DNA of 64,000 nucleotides, from NCBI GenBank assembly GCA_947642445.1, contig CANRSF010000014.1, forward strand, positions 1 through 64,000, given 5' to 3'. The stretch is from an uncultured Collinsella sp. GTDB lineage: Bacteria; Actinomycetota; Coriobacteriia; Coriobacteriales; Coriobacteriaceae. The position numbers were made by a program, and so were the translations under genes. Of this stretch, positions 27,867 to 40,164 are shown piece by piece; position 1 is the first letter of the stretch, and each line of letters starts with the position of its first letter. The notes beneath the pieces were generated by a model. It saw only the letters and a list, made by a program, of their open reading frames with translations, searched no databases and was not told where the DNA came from.

Positions 27867-28090
27867 GACTAGGGCCCTGGTGTAATTGGCTTGATCACCG
27901 TTCCGGGAACCGGTATCGACCTACCTGTCCGCCGAGCTCTTTCTTCAGCTCCAGCCTAGTATCTGATTCGCGCCGTTATAAGCGAAAACCGAAGAGATGC
28001 GTCTTAGCCAAGAAAAGAAGGTTAGCCTCATCTTACTGCATAATTCGTGTGTTATAGTTAGATGGCTCTAACTGTTTGGGGGCGACAGCC

Positions 28091-28720
28091 ATGCACGAAC
28101 GCGAGGGTTTTTGGGACAAGAACGCCGGTCGGTATGACCGTTTCATGCGAAACGACCGGGCGGCGTATGAGAAGATGTATGGGCTGATCCGGCCGGTGGT
28201 GAAAGCAAAGACCGTGCTGGAGGTTGCCACCGGCACGGGGCTTGTCGCAAAGAGCGTCGTGGATGCGGCGGCGCGCATCGAGGCTACGGACGCCTCTGCA
28301 AAAATGATCCTTGAAGCAAAGCGGGACAATCAATCCGCAAAGCTGCACTTTTCCGTGCAGGATATGTTCCGCCTGCCCTATGCGCAGAAGTCCTTCGAAG
28401 TGGTGATCGCGTCCAACGCGCTTCACATAGTGCCGCATCCGGAAAAGGCCCTGCAAGAAATCAGGCGGGTGCTGAAGGACGACGGTGCGCTCATCGCGCC
28501 AACCTTCACCCACGCGGGGAACTCGGTTTCCGGCAAGGCAAAAGCCTTTTTCATGAGCATGGCGGGATTTCCCCTCCACAGCAGATGGACGAGCGAGGAA
28601 TACCTGCGTTTCCTGCGTCAAAACGGCTGGGCGGTGCGGAAAAGCGCGGTGCTGAAGGCCTCGTTCCCGTTGACCTATGCGGAATGCACGAAATCGGAGG
28701 GGCCAGATGTCGTTCTTTGA
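28091..28720 (+). CDS. Class I SAM-dependent methyltransferase
   Basis: Motif I 'VLEVATGTGLVAKSV', 'FEVVIASNALHIVPHPEKALQEIRRVLKDDGAL'. Confidence 0.85.
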   Translation: MHEREGFWDKNAGRYDRFMRNDRAAYEKMYGLIRPVVKAKTVLEVATGTGLVAKSVVDAAARIEATDASAKMILEAKRDNQSAKLHFSVQDMFRLPYAQKSFEVVIASNALHIVPHPEKALQEIRRVLKDDGALIAPTFTHAGNSVSGKAKAFFMSMAGFPLHSRWTSEEYLRFLRQNGWAVRKSAVLKASFPLTYAECTKSEGPDVVL

Positions 28721-29312
28721 AAACACCCGCAAGCCCGTGGGCCTCGGCGGAAAACTTATGGTTGCCATGATGAACCTGGGCCACAGCCCTGTGGCGCGGT
28801 GGGGACTTCGATTTCTACGACTTGCGCCAAATGCCAAGGTGCTGGATTGCGGCTGCGGCGGCGGGGCGAACATAAAACGGCTGCTGAAAAAATGCCCGCA
28901 TGGCGTCGTCAAGGGCGTCGACTATTCGCCCGTCAGCGTGGAGAAGACTAGAAAGCTCAACCGAATTGCAATTCAGGAGGGGCGTTGCGCCGTTCTGCAA
29001 GGCAGTGTGGCGGATATGGTGTTTGAGGATAGCTACTTCGATGCCGCCACGGCCTTTGAGACCGTCTATTTTTGGCCTGATTTGCCCCGATGCTTCCGTG
29101 AGGTCTGGCGGACGCTGAAGCCAGGCGGGACAATTCTCATCTGCAACGAGAGCAATGGCGATACGGACAAGGACGAGAGGTGGACGCAGATCATCGGCGG
29201 CATGACCATCTACAAGGACATTGAATTAAAGGCGTATCTGGAGCAGGCGGGTTTTCACGAGGTGCAGATACGCAAAAAGAAAAAGTGGCTCTGCGTCACG
29301 GCGCGGAAGTAA
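28707..29312 (+). CDS. Class I SAM-dependent methyltransferase
   Basis: 'AKVLDCGCGGGANIKRLL', 'FREVWRTLKPGGTILICNE'. Confidence 0.87.
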   Translation: MSFFENTRKPVGLGGKLMVAMMNLGHSPVARWGLRFLRLAPNAKVLDCGCGGGANIKRLLKKCPHGVVKGVDYSPVSVEKTRKLNRIAIQEGRCAVLQGSVADMVFEDSYFDAATAFETVYFWPDLPRCFREVWRTLKPGGTILICNESNGDTDKDERWTQIIGGMTIYKDIELKAYLEQAGFHEVQIRKKKKWLCVTARK

Positions 29313-29426
29313 GGGCATCAAGCACGGGCATTTTTGCATCCATCCTGCACATGAGTTAGGCATGACGGTCATAGCGGCTGTGCTGGCGGCAATTATGACA
29401 GTTTTTATTCACTGAGGAAGAAACCT

Positions 29427-30257
29427 ATGAAATGTAAAATTGAGAAAAACACCGTGCAGGAGACGCTGATCCTTCCGCTGTATTCCCGGAAGCTGTGTAC
29501 GGAGCTGTACCCGAACCTTTACAAGGATGAAACAGCGGTTCGTCTGCTCGGCCAGATCGACTACGACTTTTCAGAGGCAGAGAAAAACTCCCGCAGCCTG
29601 ATGCAGCGCTTTGGTGCGCTGGAGGTGGCCATGCGGCAGGGTGATCTTGCTTTCGAGGTGCGGGATTACCTGAAAGACCACCCCAATGCGGCGGTGGTCA
29701 ATCTGGGCTGCGGGCTGGACAACACCGGCAGAACCTGCGACAACGGTAGATGCAAGATCTACAATCTGGACTTCCCGGATGTGATTGCCTTGCGGCAGCA
29801 GCTGCTGCCCGCCGGGGATCGAGAACAAAATATCCCCTGCGACCTGAAAGACACCGCATGGTTTGGCAAAATCGATGCCTCCGGCGGGGCGGTGTTCTTT
29901 GCCTCCGGAGTGTTCTATTACTTTCTGACCCAGCAGGTCCGGGAACTGGTGCGGGGGATGGCGGACGCTTTCCCCGGCGGTGTGCTGGTCTTTGATGCTG
30001 CCAATCGGACGGCAGTAAAGATGATTGCAAAAACATGGCTTAAGACTGCAAAAATCAAGGATGTGGGGGCATATTTTGCGGTTTCGGATGCCGCCAAGGA
30101 AATCGGCACGTGGAACAGCCGTCTGCAGGTCACAAGTCGCGGCTATATGCTGGGTTACAACGATTTGAGAGACCCTTCTGTCAGCGGCTTTTTCCGGTTT
30201 CTCGCAAGGGTCGGTGACAACGGGATGAAAATGCAAATCGTGAAAATTAGATTTTAA
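29427..30257 (+). CDS. Class I SAM-dependent methyltransferase (leucine carboxyl-MT-like)
   Basis: 'AVVNLGCGLDNTGRTCDNGRCKIYNLDFPDVIALRQQL'. Confidence 0.83.
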   Translation: MKCKIEKNTVQETLILPLYSRKLCTELYPNLYKDETAVRLLGQIDYDFSEAEKNSRSLMQRFGALEVAMRQGDLAFEVRDYLKDHPNAAVVNLGCGLDNTGRTCDNGRCKIYNLDFPDVIALRQQLLPAGDREQNIPCDLKDTAWFGKIDASGGAVFFASGVFYYFLTQQVRELVRGMADAFPGGVLVFDAANRTAVKMIAKTWLKTAKIKDVGAYFAVSDAAKEIGTWNSRLQVTSRGYMLGYNDLRDPSVSGFFRFLARVGDNGMKMQIVKIRF

Positions 30258-30266
30258 AAGGCAAAA

Positions 30267-30383
30267 ATGAAGCCCATTCACTTTGACGTTGAAGAAGACG
30301 GCTTTTACGGCACATATTGGGCGTGCAAGAACACGCATACAGCAGCGGGCACGGATTCAATTGAAACCGTGCCCGCTATCTAA
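30267..30383 (+). pseudogene. Short N-terminal remnant, possibly of an alpha/beta hydrolase
   Basis: MKPIHFDVEEDGFYGTYWACKN... truncated just before the att-like repeat. Confidence 0.35.
30344..30377. terminator. Hairpin, terminator candidate
   Basis: 11-bp stem agcgggcacgg/ccgtgcccgct. Confidence 0.5.
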
Positions 30384-30409
30384 TACTATATTATTATATA
30401 GAACGTCTG

Positions 30410-30426
30410 TTCTATTCCCACTCAAT
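30410..30426. repeat. Att-like direct repeat inside the guaA 3' end
   Basis: ttctattcccactcaat, second copy of 27850-27866. Confidence 0.85.
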
Positions 30427-32010
30427 CGTCGCGGGCGGCTTGGACGTGATGTCGTAGCACACGCGGTTGGCGCCGGGGACCTCGGCCACGATACGACCGG
30501 AGATGCGGGCCAGCACGTCGTAGGGCAGCTTGGCCCAGTCGGCGGTCATGGCATCGCTGGACTCGACAGCGCGAAGGATAATCGGGCGCTGGTAGGTGCG
30601 CTCGTCTCCCATGACGCCGACGGACTTAATGTCGGGCAGGACCGCGAAATACTGCCAGCAGCTGTGCTCGGAGTTGCGCTCGCCGGTCTGCTCAAACAGG
30701 CGCTGGTTGTAGGCGTCGAGCTCCTCGCGCACGATAGCGTCGGCATTCTTGAGGATCTCGAGCTTCTCCTTGTCGACCGCACCGATGATGCGGATGGCCA
30801 GACCCGGGCCCGGGAAGGGCTGACGGAACACGATGTGACCCGGCAGGCCCAGCGCCAGGCCAAGCGCGCGGACCTCGTCCTTAAAGAAGTGATCGAGCGG
30901 CTCGATAAGGTCGAAGTGCACGCCCTCGGGGAACGGAATCAGGTTGTGGTGGCTCTTGATGGTGGCCGTCTTGCCGCCCGTCTTGCGAGCGCCGGACTCG
31001 ATGATGTCGGGGTAGATGGTGCCCTGAGCCAGGTACTTGACCGGCTTGCCATCGGTCTCGAGCTGCTGCGCCACGGCGAAGAACTCTTTCCAGAACTGCG
31101 TACCGATGATGCGGCGCTTCTCCTCGGGCTCGGTCACGCCGGCCAGAAGCTCGGCATAACGGTCCTCGGCGTGGACGTGGATAAAGTCGACGTCAAACTG
31201 CTTGGTGAAGACCTCCTCCACCTGCTCGGGCTCGCCCTTACGCAGCAGGCCGTGGTTGATGAACACGCAGGTCATCTGCTTGCCCACGGCGCGAGCGCCC
31301 AGCGCAGCCACGACGGAGGAGTCGACGCCACCGGACAGGGCCAGGATCACGCGGTCGTCGCCGACCTTCTCGCGGAAGTCTGCCGTCATGGTCTCGACCA
31401 GGTTGTCCATGCTCCAGTTGGGCTCCAGGCCGCAGATTTCAAACAGGAAGTTGCTCAGCAGCTGCTGACCGTACTCGGAGTGCTTGACCTCGGGGTGGAA
31501 CTGCGTGGTGAAAATCTTGCGCTCGACGCACTCCATGGCGGCAACCGGGCACACGTCGGTGCTGGCGGTAACGGTAAAGCCCTCGGGCACCTCGGAAACG
31601 GCGTCGCGATGGCTCATCCACACGGTCTGCTCCATGGGCGTGGAGTTAAAGAGCTTGGCGCCGGCCGTGCGCGTAATGGTGGCGCGACCGTACTCGCCCA
31701 CCTCGGAGTGGCCGACCTTGCCGCCGAGCGTCACGGCCGTGATCTGATGGCCGTAGCAGAAGCCCAGGACGGGAAGGCCCAGGTCAAAGATGGCGGGGTC
31801 GATGGACGGAGCGTCCTCGGCGTACACGGAGGCCGGGCCGCCAGAAAGGATGAGCGCAGAGGCGTTCATCTCGCGAATCTCATCGGCCGAGATGTCGCAG
31901 GGGACGATCTCGGAATACACGTTGAGGTCGCGGACGCGACGGGCAATGAGCTGACCGTACTGCGCACCAAAGTCGAGTACGAGGACCTTTGCGGAAGCCT
32001 TTTGATCCAT
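30412..32010 (-). CDS. guaA: GMP synthase (glutamine-hydrolysing)
   Basis: 'VLVLDFGAQYGQLIARRVRDLNVYSEIVP', 'PVLGFCYGHQ', 'LALSGGVDSSVVAAL', C-term '...NRVCYDITSKPPATIEWE'. Confidence 0.97.
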   Translation of the reverse strand: MDQKASAKVLVLDFGAQYGQLIARRVRDLNVYSEIVPCDISADEIREMNASALILSGGPASVYAEDAPSIDPAIFDLGLPVLGFCYGHQITAVTLGGKVGHSEVGEYGRATITRTAGAKLFNSTPMEQTVWMSHRDAVSEVPEGFTVTASTDVCPVAAMECVERKIFTTQFHPEVKHSEYGQQLLSNFLFEICGLEPNWSMDNLVETMTADFREKVGDDRVILALSGGVDSSVVAALGARAVGKQMTCVFINHGLLRKGEPEQVEEVFTKQFDVDFIHVHAEDRYAELLAGVTEPEEKRRIIGTQFWKEFFAVAQQLETDGKPVKYLAQGTIYPDIIESGARKTGGKTATIKSHHNLIPFPEGVHFDLIEPLDHFFKDEVRALGLALGLPGHIVFRQPFPGPGLAIRIIGAVDKEKLEILKNADAIVREELDAYNQRLFEQTGERNSEHSCWQYFAVLPDIKSVGVMGDERTYQRPIILRAVESSDAMTADWAKLPYDVLARISGRIVAEVPGANRVCYDITSKPPATIEWE

Positions 32011-32278
32011 GGTTTCCCCCTCTTGTTGGCGGGGAGCCGGTGCCCACCCGCGTGAATGAACGAAAATAACCTCCATAGTGTACACGTTATATGGGGTTTC
32101 TCGTCCCTCGCAGCCATCAGCGCACGGCAAACGCACGACCTGGGCCCCTATTTGACGGCAATTGAAGTGTTACCAAACGTTACAGATGATGTAATACGTT
32201 TGAACATTGGACGCCCTGTGCCACAATACTGCCGAACGACTCCGCCTCTGCGGCGGCAAATACGATAGGAATACCAGC

Positions 32279-33292
32279 ATGAAGCGCATACTTCTCATCG
32301 CCACGGGCGGCACCATCGCATCGACCGAGGACGGCAATGGCCTCTCCCCCGCCCTGACCGGTGAGGAGCTCGCCCAGAGCGTCCCCGAGATCTCGGGCCT
32401 CTGCGAGCTCGACGTCGTGCAGCCCATGAACATCGACAGCACCAATATGCGCCCCAGTGACTGGATGCGTATCCGCGACGTCATCGTCGAGGGTTATGCC
32501 GACCACGACGGCTTCGTGATTCTGCACGGCACCGACACCATGAGCTACACCGCGGCGACGCTTTCCTATCTGATTCAGGACAGCCCCAAGCCTATCGTAC
32601 TCACCGGCTCGCAAAAGCCCATGGGCAATCCCTTTACCGACGCCAAGCTCAACCTGTACCAGAGCCTGCTCTATGCGCTCGACGAGCACTCGCACGACGT
32701 CTCAATCGTGTTTGGTGGCGTCGCCATTGCCGGCACACGCGCCCGCAAGCAGCGCACCATGAGCTTTAACGCGTTCATTAGCGTCAACTATCCGCCCATT
32801 GCCTACATCCGCAACGACCGCATCGTGCGCAACGGGCTCCACGGCACTCATCAGGGCGAAAACCCGGTGCGTTTCTACGACAGCATCGACCCGCGTGTAT
32901 TTGTACTCAAGCTTACGCCCGGCGTAAACCCGGGTATCCTGGACGCCCTTGCCGACAGCTACGATGCTGTAATCCTGGAGACTTTTGGCATTGGCGGTAT
33001 TCCCGAGTTTGGCGAGTCCGGCGAGTCATTCCAGGAGGCGATTTTCCGCTGGGTCGATTCGGGCCGCACCGTCGTTATGACCACGCAGGTCCCCGAAGAG
33101 GGCCTCGATCTGGGCGTTTATGAGGTCGGCCGTGCTTACGCCGATCATCCGGGCATTCTGCGCGGCGACGACATGACCACCGAGACGCTCGTGGCCAAGA
33201 CCATGTGGGCACTCGGCCAGTCACGCGATGCCGCCGAAATCCAGCGCCTGTTCTACAGCCAAGTCAACCACGACCGCATCCCGATGGCGTAA
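32279..33292 (+). CDS. L-asparaginase (type I-like)
   Basis: 'ILLIATGGTIAST', 'FVILHGTDTMSYTAATLSY', 'VLTGSQKPMGNPFTDA'. Confidence 0.92.
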   Translation: MKRILLIATGGTIASTEDGNGLSPALTGEELAQSVPEISGLCELDVVQPMNIDSTNMRPSDWMRIRDVIVEGYADHDGFVILHGTDTMSYTAATLSYLIQDSPKPIVLTGSQKPMGNPFTDAKLNLYQSLLYALDEHSHDVSIVFGGVAIAGTRARKQRTMSFNAFISVNYPPIAYIRNDRIVRNGLHGTHQGENPVRFYDSIDPRVFVLKLTPGVNPGILDALADSYDAVILETFGIGGIPEFGESGESFQEAIFRWVDSGRTVVMTTQVPEEGLDLGVYEVGRAYADHPGILRGDDMTTETLVAKTMWALGQSRDAAEIQRLFYSQVNHDRIPMA

Positions 33293-33314
33293 TTCAGTTG
33301 TCGACGGGTATCCC

Positions 33315-33533
33315 CTATTCGATGCCCTCGAGAAGCTCTGATACCGTCATGCCGAGTGCGGGCGCGATCTTAAATAGAACCTTGAGCGTGAAATTTGCCG
33401 TCCCATCTTCGATTCGGTCGAGGTAGGGTCGGCTGATTCCTGTCGCCACACAAAAATCGACCTTGGAGATACCAAGGTCCCTGCGCGTCTGCTCGACTCG
33501 CTTGCCAAGAATCTGTTTCGCACGTTCGTCCAT
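33315..33533 (-). CDS. XRE-family HTH regulator
   Basis: 'RRDLGISKVDFCVATGISRPYLDRIEDGTANFTLKVLFKIAPALGMTVSELL'. Confidence 0.88.
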   Translation of the reverse strand: MDERAKQILGKRVEQTRRDLGISKVDFCVATGISRPYLDRIEDGTANFTLKVLFKIAPALGMTVSELLEGIE

Positions 33534-33609
33534 GCAGCCGAGTTTGAAATGGAGCCGAACATAAACGTAAACTATAGTTTACGTTTTGCCGAATACACAG
33601 GAGTTTTCT

Positions 33610-33999
33610 ATGTCGGGTTCTTCGGTCCGCATGTACCGAGCCACGCTTCGCACAAACAGCGCACCGCCCAAGCTCGTCGTCGTTGAAGCAGAATGCCTTT
33701 CGCCCGATGAGCGCACAGCATTTGCATTGCTATCAAGTCGCGTCGTCGCCATTCTGGTCCCTTGCCCGGCGCAAGGTGAACTTGCCATTCAATGCCAAAC
33801 GCACGGCTGCTCGCTCAATCAGGCTGCCGTAATCGCAACCAGCCAACGCGGCCTGTCGCTCCTTTTAGAAGCCGGCATAGCACTCGCCCTTTGCGGCGCC
33901 GGATACGAAAACGAGGCCGCCGCCGACATGGTCTTTAAACCACGATCGAGCGGCGGCCTCGCAGCAGCCATTGAATATGTGTGCAGGCTCGTTGCCTAA
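33610..33999 (+). CDS. Hypothetical protein
   Basis: ~130-aa ORF with normal codon bias, divergent from the XRE regulator. Confidence 0.6.
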   Translation: MSGSSVRMYRATLRTNSAPPKLVVVEAECLSPDERTAFALLSSRVVAILVPCPAQGELAIQCQTHGCSLNQAAVIATSQRGLSLLLEAGIALALCGAGYENEAAADMVFKPRSSGGLAAAIEYVCRLVA

Positions 34000-34008
34000 A
34001 AGGACAAA

Positions 34009-34392
34009 CTAGAAACCAAAGCCAAAGCCCATTCCGGTAATCGCCGAGTACATAAAGTAAACGTTAATCACGTTGAGAAACACACCCGTGATGCAACCGT
34101 TGCGCAGGTAGCGCTCGCACACGATGCGCGCCATGGCGGCGGAGTCATCATTGTTCTTGGCCTGGCGTCCCGCCGTAAAGTACGTTGCCACGCTCAGCAG
34201 CAAATTGAGCACCGGAAGCGCCAGCAGCTCGTAGCTCTTGCCCCAGCGCGTCACCTCGCCGGCTGCGTTAAACTTCGTTGCCACCTCGGGGCCAATGTTG
34301 GGGATTACAAACGCTGCGACCACCAGCGGAAGCACCGCAAGCACCAGCAGCGCGATGCCCATGTAGCCGGCTTTTTTGCCATATTTGAACAT
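34009..34392 (-). CDS. DUF1648/SdpI-like membrane protein
   Basis: 'LPLVVAAFVIPNIGPEVATKFNAAGEVTRWGKSYELLALPVLNLLLSV'. Confidence 0.65.
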   Translation of the reverse strand: MFKYGKKAGYMGIALLVLAVLPLVVAAFVIPNIGPEVATKFNAAGEVTRWGKSYELLALPVLNLLLSVATYFTAGRQAKNNDDSAAMARIVCERYLRNGCITGVFLNVINVYFMYSAITGMGFGFGF

Positions 34393-34403
34393 GCGCGTCG
34401 TCC

Positions 34404-35480
<1,077 letters not shown>

Positions 35481-35607
35481 GACAGCTCCTTTTGGTACAG
35501 GTACTTCAAACTGCATAAGTATAGCGCCGCCGCAGCATCCGGGCGAATCCGGACACCGCGGCGGCGCAAATGAAGCAGAGATGTGTGAGAGTTCGAGACA
35601 GCAGTCC

Positions 35608-36978
<1,371 letters not shown>

Positions 36979-37106
36979 TCAATCCATCCCCGCACGCGGC
37001 CTGTACGGTTTGGAATTGTTACCTAGAAGTGGAGTTTTTTATCTCTAGAATCGGCCTTGCGGTGCATACCGGCTCTGCAAGGCCGATTGTTTCGATGGAC
37101 GATGGT

Positions 37107-38717
37107 TTACAGAAGACTCTCGAACTTCAGAAGACTCTCGAACTTCTCGCGAACCTGCGGGACGGTAAGGCCGATGATGACCTGGATTGACTGACCTTGG
37201 ATCACCAAGCCATGCGTACCGATCGCCTTGAAGGAAGCCTCGGGTGCAACGACGCTCTTGTCCTTGACGTTAACGCGCAGACGGGTAGCGCAGTTAGTTA
37301 CATCGATGATGTTATCCGTGCCACCGAGCAGATCGAGGATGTTCTCGGCAAGCACCAAGCGCTCATCATCTTTACTCTGGGCGACCGATTTGCCAGCAGC
37401 AGCACCGCTCTGCTTTTGCTTGTAGTCGGCCTTGGACTTGAGCTCGACCTCAACATCGTCATCCTCGCGACCGGGGGTCTTAAAGTCGAACTTGACGATC
37501 AGGAAACGGAAGACCACGACCCAAAGGGCGGTAAAGCACAGACCGACAAGGATGGAGATGGTGTACTGCAGACCGTGTGCGGCCCAAAGGGGCAGCCAGT
37601 CCCACGAGAGCATCGAGATGATGCCGCCGTCGAAGATGCCCACGACGCCAAGGAGGTTTTGAGCCATGCAGCCGAGCGCTCCGAGCACGCAGTGGACGAC
37701 GAACAGGCCGGGCGCGATGAACAGGAAGGTGAAGTCAAGCGGCTCGGTGATACCGCAAAGCATAGCGGTAAGGGTGACGGGAATGAGCAGAGCCTTGACG
37801 CGCTGCTTGCGCTCGGGCTTGGCGGTCATATAAAACGCAATGGCGACGCCAAGCGAGCCGAAGACTTTAGTCCATCCAGGGCAGGTATAGGCAGCCCAGG
37901 GTGCGGCATCCTTAAGAGCAATGCTCGGATCGGCAGCCAGTTGGGGCAGGATGTTAGCCCAAGCGGCAAAGATGCCGCCATTGACCGCCGCGTTGTCGTA
38001 ATAGAACGGCGTATAGATAAAGTGGTGAAGGCCTGTAGGGATCAGCACGCGCTCGAAGAAAGCAAAGACACCCACGCCAAACGTACCGGCGGAAAGGATG
38101 AATCCCTGGAAGGCGGAGATAGCAGCCTGAACATGCGGCCACACCAGGCAGGCGATAAGAGCGACCGGAACCATAACGAAGAAACCGATCATATAGATGA
38201 ACACGGAGCCCGAGAACACGCCCAGCCACTCAGGAAGTTCGGTGTCGAAGAACTTGTTATGCAGCATCGTGGCGATACCAGAGATAATGAGCGCGCCCAT
38301 GATGCCCATGTCAAGCGTTTTGATGCTTGCGATAGTGGCAAGACCAGTACCGCTGCCCGCCTCGACAGAGTAGTCGACACCAAAGACAGGGCCCCACTGC
38401 CCCAAGATTGTGCTTACAAAGTAGTTGAAGGTAAGGTAGATGGCCAAAGTCTCCATGCAGCAGCGAGCGTTCTGCTTGTTCGCGAGCGAGATTGGCAACG
38501 CTACGCAAAACAGCAACGGCATCTGGTTAAAGAGCGTCCAACCACCCTGGAGCAGCACATTCCAGCAATCAAACCAAAGATGACCCGCAGTGGCCATCTC
38601 GCCAAAGATCGCCTCGGTGGTAAACAACGTACCCAGGCCGACGACGATTCCGGAAAATGCGAAAAGAATTGCAGGCGTGTACATTGCACCGCCGAAACGT
38701 TGTATCTTTTGCATCAT
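37107..38717 (-). CDS. PTS alpha-glucoside transporter, EIICB
   Basis: EIIC TM region 'GLHHFIYTPFYYDNAAVNGG', EIIB 'IIDVTNCATRLRVNVKD'. Start chosen at MMQKIQRFGGAMYTPA. Confidence 0.92.
   Translation of the reverse strand: MMQKIQRFGGAMYTPAILFAFSGIVVGLGTLFTTEAIFGEMATAGHLWFDCWNVLLQGGWTLFNQMPLLFCVALPISLANKQNARCCMETLAIYLTFNYFVSTILGQWGPVFGVDYSVEAGSGTGLATIASIKTLDMGIMGALIISGIATMLHNKFFDTELPEWLGVFSGSVFIYMIGFFVMVPVALIACLVWPHVQAAISAFQGFILSAGTFGVGVFAFFERVLIPTGLHHFIYTPFYYDNAAVNGGIFAAWANILPQLAADPSIALKDAAPWAAYTCPGWTKVFGSLGVAIAFYMTAKPERKQRVKALLIPVTLTAMLCGITEPLDFTFLFIAPGLFVVHCVLGALGCMAQNLLGVVGIFDGGIISMLSWDWLPLWAAHGLQYTISILVGLCFTALWVVVFRFLIVKFDFKTPGREDDDVEVELKSKADYKQKQSGAAAGKSVAQSKDDERLVLAENILDLLGGTDNIIDVTNCATRLRVNVKDKSVVAPEASFKAIGTHGLVIQGQSIQVIIGLTVPQVREKFESLLKFESLL
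37112..37147. repeat. 18-bp perfect tandem duplication inside the PTS gene 3' end
   Basis: agaagactctcgaacttc x2, giving C-terminal KFESLLKFESLL. Confidence 0.95.
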
Positions 38718-38864
38718 GACGGGGAATCCCCCTCTCTTCATTCGGAGCGCTGCGGTTTTGGCTTCACTCGAGACCGCAGACGCGCCGTTTGCGTGTACCT
38801 CGTGCAATAGGACGGGTGGGCCCGCTTCCCTGACTTCTTGCGCTTCTATTTTTATCATATCACT

Positions 38865-38878
38865 TATCTAGACAAGTT
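38865..38878. promoter_or_regulatory. Putative GntR-family operator (copy 1)
   Basis: tatctagacaagtt, exact reverse complement of 38993-39006. Confidence 0.6.
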
Positions 38879-38992
38879 AATACGGTTTCCATGTTCGGTC
38901 AGCGGTCGATAATTGACGGTGAACGGTTTGTTTCAAAGGTTTTGCCTGTTATTGCCTGTTTGTCTAAAACTTCTTAAACAAAATATTTATCA

Positions 38993-39006
38993 ACTTGTCT
39001 AGATAG
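38993..39006. promoter_or_regulatory. Putative GntR-family operator (copy 2)
   Basis: aacttgtctagata. Confidence 0.6.
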
Positions 39007-39073
39007 GCTTGTATAAGAATGTTTGCATACCTATACTTCATTACAACATTCACCGCCACGTTAAGGAGTCATC

Positions 39074-40099
39074 ATGAAAAGCGCGGTCTTCTATGGAAAG
39101 CACGATCTCAGGGTCGAGGATTCGACAAAACCGGCCGTGGGCAAGCGTGACGTTCTGATCAACGTCAAAGCTTGCGGCGTCTGCGGCACCGACGTGCATA
39201 TCTATGAAGGCGACAAGGGCGCAGCCGACGTTACCCCGCCCACAATCCTTGGTCATGAGTTCGCTGGCGTTATCGAGGCCGTGGGCTGCGATGTCACCGG
39301 CTTTAAGCCGGGCGATCGCGTGTGCATCGACCCAAACCATCCCTGCGGCTGCTGCGAACCCTGCCGTGACGGAATCAACCACTACTGCGAGCATATGACC
39401 GGCTACGGCACCACCGTTAACGGCGGCTTTGCGGAGTACTGCTCCGTCGATATGCAGCAAGTCTACAAACTGGGGGATCACACCAGCTTTGAGCAGGGCG
39501 CCATGACCGAGCCCGTGGCGTGCTGCCTGCACGGCATCGATATGTGCAACATCAAGCCCGGCAGCACGGTTGTCGTTATCGGCGGTGGCATGATCGGCCT
39601 GCTCATGATGCAGCTTGCCAAAAACGCTGGTGCTACCAAAGTCGTTTTGCTCGAGCCCGTCGAGGGCAAACGCGAGGTTGCGCTCAAACTCGGCGCCGAT
39701 CTGGCAATTGATTCCATCCACGAGGACGTCCCAGCCCGCCTGAAGCAGGAGGGCGTCGGCAACGTCGACGTTGTAATCGAATGTGTCGGTAAGCCCGTCA
39801 CCATTGAGCAGGCCATTAGAATCGCCGGCCATAAGGCCACGGTTATGATGTTCGGACTTACCAAGCCCGATGAGACGATCACCGTCAAGCCCTTCGAGGT
39901 CTTCCAGAAGGAGCTTGTGCTCACCTCGTCCTTCATCAACCCTTATACGCAGCGTCGCGCACTCGAGCTCATCGACTCGGGCAGAATCGACGTTTCTTCG
40001 ATGGTCGCCAAGGTGGCTTCCCTCGACGAACTCGGCGCCATCCTGTCAGACCCGGCCCTGCGTGCCATGGGCAAATATATAATCGATCCCAGCAAGTAA
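39074..40099 (+). CDS. Zinc-dependent MDR alcohol/polyol dehydrogenase
   Basis: 'CGVCGTDVHIYEGD', 'ILGHEFAGVIEAVG', Zn ligands 'HPCGCCEPCRDGINHYC', 'VVVIGGGMIGLL'. Confidence 0.92.
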   Translation: MKSAVFYGKHDLRVEDSTKPAVGKRDVLINVKACGVCGTDVHIYEGDKGAADVTPPTILGHEFAGVIEAVGCDVTGFKPGDRVCIDPNHPCGCCEPCRDGINHYCEHMTGYGTTVNGGFAEYCSVDMQQVYKLGDHTSFEQGAMTEPVACCLHGIDMCNIKPGSTVVVIGGGMIGLLMMQLAKNAGATKVVLLEPVEGKREVALKLGADLAIDSIHEDVPARLKQEGVGNVDVVIECVGKPVTIEQAIRIAGHKATVMMFGLTKPDETITVKPFEVFQKELVLTSSFINPYTQRRALELIDSGRIDVSSMVAKVASLDELGAILSDPALRAMGKYIIDPSK

Positions 40100-40164
40100 A
40101 TCGATTGACACCTGCGCGGACGGCCCTCATCCGCCGTTCACGCACCCAACTCTAGGAGACCGTC

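Noticed and set aside
30283-32055. 590-aa plus-strand ORF opposite guaA
   Set aside because: Antisense shadow of guaA; no recognisable domain.
37197-38810. 537-aa plus-strand ORF opposite the PTS gene
   Set aside because: Shadow ORF; charged low-complexity composition.
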